Source: Isoetes engelmannii (Eukaryota; Streptophyta; Lycopodiopsida; Isoetales; Isoetaceae). From it: a stretch of DNA of 45,597 nucleotides. A program made the position numbers and the translations under genes. Numbering within the stretch: the stretch's first letter is position 1; the number at the start of each line of letters is the position of its first letter. Below, one piece after another: positions 25,901 to 34,900 of this stretch. The stretch is taken from the NCBI GenBank assembly GCA_011763485.2, contig JAANSK020011133.1, positions 1 through 45,597 of the forward strand, in the 5' to 3' direction. Below the pieces are notes generated by a model that saw only the letters and a program-made list of their open reading frames with translations, was not told the origin of the DNA and ran no database searches.

Positions 25901-28900
25901 AAGCCAGATGTCTTGGTGATATCATTGTAGAATCTTACATTTTGTTCCCTTTACATGGCCAATTTTATCTTTGGAGTATTCTTTTCTGTGTATCCTTTCT
26001 GCCATTCCCAGTAAGCAATCACATCTATGACGAGCTGCTTAGTCACTAAGCAGTCATGCCAATCTATCATTTATGGGTTAGGCCATAGGATGACGTGGAT
26101 GACATGACATATATGTGGAAACTTGAGACTTGAGAGTTAAATATCCCTTAAGCTGAAAGTTTCAGAAAGCAAACCTTATGAAAAAAAATGCCGTGAGTTC
26201 AGTATCCTTTTTGCGAGCCAGAAACCTCGACTAACAAAAAGCTTGAATCTTTGCCCATGAAAGCTTTGACAGAAGACAAGTTGTTAGTTGATCCATGGCA
26301 GATGCATGGGACTATAATTCTTATTGTAAAGGTCTAGGGTTAGTCCATAATCATTCATTGGATCTATCTTCCATATTACAGTTAGTAATATCTATTGGGA
26401 AAACCATGATAATATATTGTGACAGAAATGGAGAGTGGGTCTAAGCGGGAAACAATGAATTAAAAAAGAGTAAATTGATAGGGAGCAGATACACAAACCT
26501 AGTATTACATAGACCTTTCTTATAGATTGCACTAACTCTGCTAACTTGGCCACTGACTTCGCTAAAAGTTCTGAACAGTCTATCATGTTGCACCGCAAGG
26601 TATTGCTATGCCTCTGCAACGAACGGAACAAACAACAGAGCAGGTATGGCTGAAATAAAAAAAACCACTAAATATTTGACTTATCCGCTGTCATATATGA
26701 TGATGTCACACTGTACACCTGGCACACTGCATGTTTGTTGTTGACTGCTGATATGCAGATAATTGATGGTTTTTGTTCCTGGATGTAACATTTGGTTATT
26801 CCAAGCCTTAGAATTGGTTCCATGAATGTATGGATACAGGAGGGGTTCAATTTCAGAAGGGAAGCAGCATCTGGTTGGTTCTTTGCCAATCATGGGTTTT
26901 ACTCCGGCTTGACTCTACTCTATAGTGTTGACATATTCCACAAATGTTTGTTTTGAGTTTGCAGCAGTGTTAGTCATCAGGAGAGGTGTTAGACTTATAT
27001 CCTGTTATGTATGATGATGTCACACTGCTTTTTTGGCATCCTGCACGTTTGCTGCTGACAGACTGTTTATATTAATCCCAGAGTAACAGTCAGATTCCAT
27101 AGAACCACCGTGAATCTGCCAAGCCACCACCTTTTTAATCTGCCAAATTCATATATATGCTCCACTCACAGTTTGACATGGGTCTTTGTAATGTGATAGG
27201 CAATCTTTATGTAGGTAGATATAGACATCAAATTAAAGCCTTAAGAGGTTTTACCCGTATGAAGTTGTTGGAATTGATGAACTACACTGTGGAGGTCCTC
27301 TCGATAAATTTTCATGTATCACCTGTGCAGATACGCAATCTTCTAATCGATGAGCTGGAGCTTGCTTCCCTCCGTGGATTCTTGCAAAAGGTTCTTTCTT
27401 CGAATTGTGCTTTTCTTGCCTTCGTTTTTTTGTTGTATTTAGTTTTTAGATGACTGGACATGTCCTGTGTTTGCACGAGTCGTGCTTTTCAAAGACCAGG
27501 CTTAGACCAGGCATGGTTAAAATGACAGCCTTGTTTACATCACAACTGCACCTAGATAGCCACGTTATGCAACTCTAATGAGAGTCCTCTCTTGAAATTA
27601 ATTTAAAGAGCTATCTAATGTTTTTTTTTCTATATTATATTGACTTACGCCGACTCCTAGTGTCTCCCCTTGCTGCTGCTGGAATTGGGAAAGCAATGGT
27701 CTTTCTGTAAGTTCGCATGTGATAATAGTGCAGTAGCCTATTTGCTGGTCTCACTTATTGGTCAGCTAAAAGTGTTTATGTCTGAAATAAGCCTCCCTGT
27801 GGAGACCTTCGCCCTCTTGTTTTCAACATCAGAGCAATGAGGTTTTTCTATCACTTTGAATTAATTCGTCTCAGGACTCCCTTATATTAATGAGCATCTT
27901 CAGACAAAGGGATACAAAGATTATTACACACATTGGAGGAGAAAGCGTTTGCTGTTTTTGGGCTTTGCATCCAGCTGCTGGTTGTAGCTTTTCTATAAAA
28001 TCTGGGCCCATAAACTTCGAACACCCTAATTCTTGTTGCATTGAGCCAGTTTGGAGGTAGAGTATCATCTGCTTCATCCAATTGCTGAAGATTTTTTCCA
28101 GATTATAGTCAATTGAGCCTTCTTTGGCTTCACAGACTTGTCTAGTTTGATTTGTGAGTCCTGTATTAGATCTGAATGATTGGAGTCTGCATGGCTTATC
28201 TGATCAGATCTGTCATTATATTTGGAGAATTTATCATTCTCTCTGTTTCTTGACTGTTTTACTTATTGTAATTAAGAACATGGTGGTCAGTCAAGATCCT
28301 TGGAAATATTTCCAGCATTCAGTCTTAGATGGGGATGCTTACCTCACTTGGAGAGCATTCCAGACCAACCTTGAGTTTGGGCGAGGTTTTAAAGAGACTT
28401 CTATGCGTTTATTTACAGATTTCATGAGAGATCTCAAGGATCAAAAGGGCTTAAGAAAGCTTACAATCTTCTTCATACTACGTATCTTCGTCAGGGAGAT
28501 GGTAAGCAGTATCTCGACAAGATAATCTGAGTGGCAGATTCTGCAAACATGATTATTTACTGTCAGTTGAGGCATCAGAAGAAAAGTACTTTGGAGCTGT
28601 TACTTCTATATACTTTGAATAGCCTATCAAAAGAATATCAGCATATGAAGCATTTTTACATACTAAGATTCAAATCACTTCCGTCAATTGCAGCAACAAC
28701 TAGTTGATGCCCAGTTGACAAGTGATCATCAGTGAGAAGAAGCACATTATTCTAACGTTTCTGCCTTTTTTATGCAAAAGGTCTTCAAATATATCTTCGT
28801 GTCTGGACACGATTCTGGTTCATGTGTTTCGTATAGAGATTGATGTACTTGAAAAGTAATTTCTTAGTCTGTTGCAGAAAATCTAGAAGAAGATGATGTG

Positions 28901-31900
28901 TGGTTAGTGAACTCTGGAGCCACTAAGCATCTAGCAGGCAACTCTGATGCTTTTCAGGATTTAAAGTCTTATGAAAAGATTTTAGTAAGAAGGCAGATGG
29001 GAATGTAGAAAAGTCAGTTGGCAAAGGTGCTGTTGTCTTTCAGACAGAAATTTGCCCAAGGTTGGAGGATGTTAGATTAGTGCTTGTCTGCTTGTTGATT
29101 TGTTGTGTGAGTTTGATAAGAAATTGGGACTGTCATTGCTATTTATAGTAGGGTTTATTCTGCAAAAGAATCATCAGCCTCTGTTGATCTTCTGAAGCTT
29201 AGACCTATCAATAGTGAAGGTTTATATGTTTCACAAAAGAAATCTCCAACTAAAACTCCTATACAGCAGTAGTCTCTACTGTTCAATAATCACTATAGCA
29301 TGCAATGGATATGCTGGTATCTTTGCCTTAGTCACAACATCTAAGGATTGCGAGTTTTTATAGGAGTCTTTCCATTTAAAATTCTCGTCCCCGCTCTATT
29401 TAGCAAATACATTGCAGTGGGTACTGCTTCAGCCCAGAAACGATGTGGCATATTCCATTGAGCCTTTAGACAATTTGCCATTCTACATATTGTCTACTAC
29501 CTCGTTTGGCTATGGAGAGCGAGGCGTTGTCAATTGTCCTTTTATGCCATTCTCTTTCAGAACTGTTCAAACTTTGTGGACAAGAATTCGTCTCCATTAT
29601 GAGTCCTTAGAATGAGTGCCCGTTTCAGCTTCGACTTGTGCCTTAAAGAATTCGAAATAATATAAAGCTTCTACTTTTGTTTTCAGATAATAAACCCACA
29701 TGCTTCTTCAGTAATCATCCACCAGCAAGAAGAAATATAAAGATCCACCAATGGATCTTGTTGGCATAAAGCCATATAGATCAGCATGTACTAATTTCAA
29801 TGGTTTTGGCGCTCTAAATTCAGACTTGTGAGGAAATGGAGCTTTATGATGTTTCCCAAGAACCCAATGTTCACATACCTGTTTTTCATCATACCTGTTT
29901 GTTGTCATGGATTTGAGGTAAACCATGTATCTCTCCTTGCTGGGACAGCGTGCACAAACTTCCATAACTAATATGGCTATACCTTTTTATACCAAATCTC
30001 TGATTGACTGCTGCTACGTGCTACTATATTTGCCTGATTTGGGCAGTGACAATCTCCATTTTATATAAGTTGCCTTCTCTTCTTGCACAGGCAATCACCT
30101 TCATATTTCTTATCATCTTCATAAACTCTTCACTTGGCTGAAAAATTATTGCTTCATCTTCATCGGAAAAGGCTTTGAAACCCGTACAAGTTATGCGAGC
30201 AACAGAAAGCACATTCCTCTTTAAATCCTGTACAAATTTCACACTTTGAAATGTCACGGTAGCATCTCCTTCTCCTTTTACATTTCCATTCCCTTCTATT
30301 GCTAATGATGAATCATCTCCTAGAAGGACTTTATCTCCATCATACTTTGTGAGTTTTGAGAAAAGAGATTCATTATTGTTATGTGAGTGGAGCAACCACT
30401 ATCCAAACAAGCGGCGCACCTATCAGACTTGTATCTTACCTCTTCCTCTATTTGTATGACCTCTTCCATGGCCTCATCCTCGTTGAGGTTGTCCTCGTTG
30501 AGGCTGACCTCGTTGAGGCTGATCAGATTGAGAATCAGTTTTGGCCGTACCCTCTTCTTGGTGTTGAAAATTTCTCGACCCCTGCTCCTCCTACTTCTTG
30601 ATTGGCTGAAAGTTCTTCTTGGTTGGCTGAAATTAACTTGCTCTTTTTGTTCCAGAATTTGGGATCTCAAAACTTTTGCTGTAGGGCTGCAACAAGCTCT
30701 TCGAAGCTAGGCTCACTCTCCCGTGCTTGAAAAGCATCAAGAAAATGCTCATATTCAGGTACTCCCTGATATACGACATTCAGCAGCTCGTCCTCTTCAA
30801 CTTCAACTCCGATAAAAGCCAATTGTGCAGCAATTTCTATGACCTTCGCAATGAAGTCACTTACATCTTTGGATTCCCTTAACCTTAGACTGTTAAGCTG
30901 ATTTCTTAACAACTGCTTCCTTGTATGTTTTTTTTGTCTCATAGATTTGTTGAAATCTGCGCCAATATTCACTAGCATTCTTCACTCCAAGTATGTGCCA
31001 TTGCAAGGAATCATCCACTGCAAGTTGATGAGCAGCAGGGCCTTTTTGTTTCTCCTCCCATTTGTGATCTTCATTTTGGTCTTCACCAGCCACTATATCC
31101 TAAATTCCAGCAAGATCAAGTGCCAAAGTGATCTTCTCCTTCCAAATGGAGTAGTTGTTCCTTTTAAGCAAGAACTTCTCGCTCATGAACACCTTTTCCA
31201 GGCTGTCCATAGTGAAAACTGAAACCTGTTCTAATCAAAGCTTCAAATCTGCAAGCTCCTGCTCTATCTTCAACATGCAAGGCCAAATGCAAGCTGCTGC
31301 AACAAATCTTACACTTAAGAACTGCTGTTAGCTTGCTTAACACTGCATACAACTCAGCATAACAAAGGGATGCTTCTCTCTAAGCTTAAACACAAGTTAG
31401 GGTTAAAATCTGCTTTGCTTTCCACAAGGCAGGAAAGCAAATAAGCATCCAAGGATGGCAACACCGCTCTGATACCAAATGTTGATTGGAGAAGGTAATC
31501 TGAACAACAAAACAGAGTGGAGAGAGGAGGAGATGCAGCAAGCAAGAAACGAGAAGAAACTTGTGTTATACGCTAACTGACAAGATGTTACATATATATG
31601 TGCCACGTCCTCATGTTAAAAATAACATTAGTCGGTGTAAAGTAAATATGATTTAATTTTCCACCCATCAATCGCAATTGGTGTGAGTCAATTACATCCA
31701 TACTTGGTCATAAGCTTTTAGAAGATAAAATCAAGCTTAGGGGAAATTCTCCAGGGACTACCAGTTATCTACCGGTCTTGAATCATATTTCCGACATGGC
31801 CCCAAAAGGCTTTGCCCTACCACAAGTGCGGCATTTGCCACGTCCTCATGTTGAGTGGCAAATGGAGAAAAAAGTGAAAATAAGGAGGGCCCATGGGCTA

Positions 31901-34900
31901 ATACAAAATGTCCCATGGGTTACAACGTTAAATTATACGTTATGACTTAACATATCCAACATATCTCAAGGCCGGTGCATGCTCCTGTGGCTTCTGGTCG
32001 CAGTTGCAGACCGTGCCGTGCTCCTTCAGATTGGGACGTTTTTCAAAAGGGGTTTGGAGATCGTACCACTTGTCACAATCTGGGGATTATTATTCCTCAT
32101 AAGTGCTTTTTTAGTCAAATGTCTAAATGGCGGGTTATGGGTCGTATGCATATATACTTGATAACCTATAGGTAATCATAAGGAGTTGGTAACACGGGAG
32201 TGTTACAGCTGTCTCCTGGCTCTGGTATCATGACAGCAAGAAACAGGTGAAGCAAGATCGCAAGAGGACTAAACTACTAAAGAAAAAGTAGAGTACATGC
32301 TTTTATTGGACAAATGCCGTTAAGGGATTTCTAATGTCTATATATGCTAAGTAACATCCTTATGCGAAGTAACTGCCACATCATTGATCCTACATCATTG
32401 TCAATGGCTGCACAAATATGTCTTATACTTTATACTGCTAATACGTTAACACAGGATACCATGCATATAAATCAGCTATTAAAAGCCAGGTCAAAATGCA
32501 AATGAATGGCACCTTGTAACTTCTTATGTGCTTCATATAGCGCATTCATGAACTAGGAACTGCTCCAAGAGGATATAAAGCCGTTGTGGCTGCCTAGTCT
32601 CATAGATACCATGGATCTTTAGATGTTAATAAATGTTTTTTTTTTCCCTTTTCGTGTATTTGCTTAATCTTTGCTAGTTCAGTTGAATGACTAAATTTTA
32701 TCAGGTTGATATTCGACTGAATTTACAAAAACGTCGTGGATCTGGAAATTTGTCTTTAAGGCGCCCTCGTTTTAGTGGCGTTCATGGGGAATCACTTGAG
32801 ATTTCTGCTCGATGGTCTGGGGATGTGGTAATGCACTACTATGATGTTGTGTGCTGAAAAGCTTTGTACCCATGAAATATTATTCTTAGTAAAACGTTAT
32901 TGTCTTCTGTGCAGATCACTTTGGAGAAGTCGATATTAGAACAATCAAGCAGCCGGTATGAACTCCAAGGCGAATATGTATTTCCTGGACCTCGAGATTG
33001 GGTGTCAATGTCAACTGAAAAGGGTACATCCCATGAAGGAATGTGGATGGCTGGGGAGCTTGGACGCATAATTACTTCACTGGGTAGGTGGAGGCTGCGC
33101 TTGGAAGTGCCCCGAGCACAAGTGGCAGAAATGTTGCCCCTTGCCCGGTTGCTTTCACGAAGTAGTGACCCAGCAGTTGTTTCAAGGTCAAAGGTATTTT
33201 TGGTATTTTTGGTTAAGGGGTAGGCATGATGGGGCTAAGAAATGGTGTAATTTTCAGGCCCTATTCTTGCAAGGGGTAGAAAAGGCTGCATTTATATCGG
33301 ATAACCTTTACAAACAAATTGAGGTGACATTGTGATAATTTTGCTATTCTGTGTTCTTTATTTGTGTACCTAATGTGTAACATTTTGTCGGCAGTTCATG
33401 GAGATGAGTAACCACAAAGATGTTCCTGGTGAAAATTTGCTGGATTCCCCATTGCCTGGTTTGGCAGAACTGAATGGTCATTGGCATGCAACAATTGATG
33501 CTAGCGGTGGTGGAAACAGTGACACACGAGTAATGACCTTTTGGTTGTTATCAGGCAGTTGTTTCGAATTTACTTACTAGTGTCCTTTAATTAAAGTGAA
33601 ACTGTTGTGATTTCATGTCAGGCGGATTTTGATCTTCATGGTGAAGACTGGGAATGGGGGGCTTACAGAACACAAAAGGTCGTTGCAGTTGGTGGATACT
33701 GCAATTCTGATGGATTTCGTCTTGAAAAGTTCTTCATACAGAAAGATACCGCTACATTGCATGCTGATGGTACTCTTCTTGGGCCGACATCCAACCTTCA
33801 TTTTGCTGTATTGAACTTTCCCGTGGGGCTTGTTCCGCGCTTATTACATGCTTTCCAAGAATCCTCCTTACAGCGTCATCCATCTTCTACAATACCGTCG
33901 CATATCCCTGTTAATGGAATTTTGCATATGGAAGGGGATTTGCGTGGCAATGTTGAAAATCCACAATGTGAAGTGCAAGTAAGACTTCTAGATGGGATAA
34001 TTAGAGGTGTTAATCTTGGTCGAGCAGAAATGGCAGCTTCAATTACAGCCGAAAACCAGTTCTTTTTCAATGCTGTCCTCGAGCCAGTGACCCAAGCAGG
34101 ACATGTCTATGTGAAGGGAAATATTCCGCTTGGTCATTCAGAAACGGAAAAAGTCACAGAGATGAAGCAGGATGGCTATCGCAAAGAACCAAGCCAAGCA
34201 AATGCATACAAGGATGATTCTCTAAAAAGGGATAAACAAGATCTAGATTTAAGTGATGCTTTCAAGGAGTGGGAAGTCATGGATGCGGGAGAACTAAGTA
34301 TTGACGCAGCTGTTAAAGATGGCGGTATGATGTTGCTGGCTGCAGTTACTCCTGACCTTGATTGGATTCAAGGAAATGCTGACATCAAGCTGCAGGTATG
34401 AGTGAACAAAAAGGCAACTTTAATGCCTACTGGTCTTTATAAATCAGTCTTACAAAGTACATTCTCTCATTTGTCTGGTTGTGCTTGTGGCGGCGTAACT
34501 GTCAAATACTGAAAGAAAGAAGAAAATGCATACATTCTTAGTGTCTGCAAGAACTTAATTCAGACAGTGCAAATGTATCTAATGTNNNNNNNNNNNNNNN
34601 NNNNNNNNNNNNNNNNNNNNNNNNNNNNNNNNNNNNNNNNNNNNNNNNNNNNNNNNNNNNNNNNNNNNNNNNNNNNNNNNNNNNNCTGAAAGAAAGAAGA
34701 AAATGCATACATTCTTAGTGTCTGCAAGAACTTAATTCAGACAGTGCAAATGTATCTAATGTGGCTTAAGCATCTTACCAGGGCTTTTGTGAAAATTAAA
34801 ATTTACAATTTGTAATCATTGCATAACAAAATCTTCCCTTTTAATGCATATGACATGTTTGCAGCAGCAAAATAGCCCTACCTAAACTTAATTTGCCTCT

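Noticed and set aside
33629-33814. Alternative + frame in exon 17
   Set aside because: Exon 17 is conserved over 258 codons in the other frame; this is a shadow.
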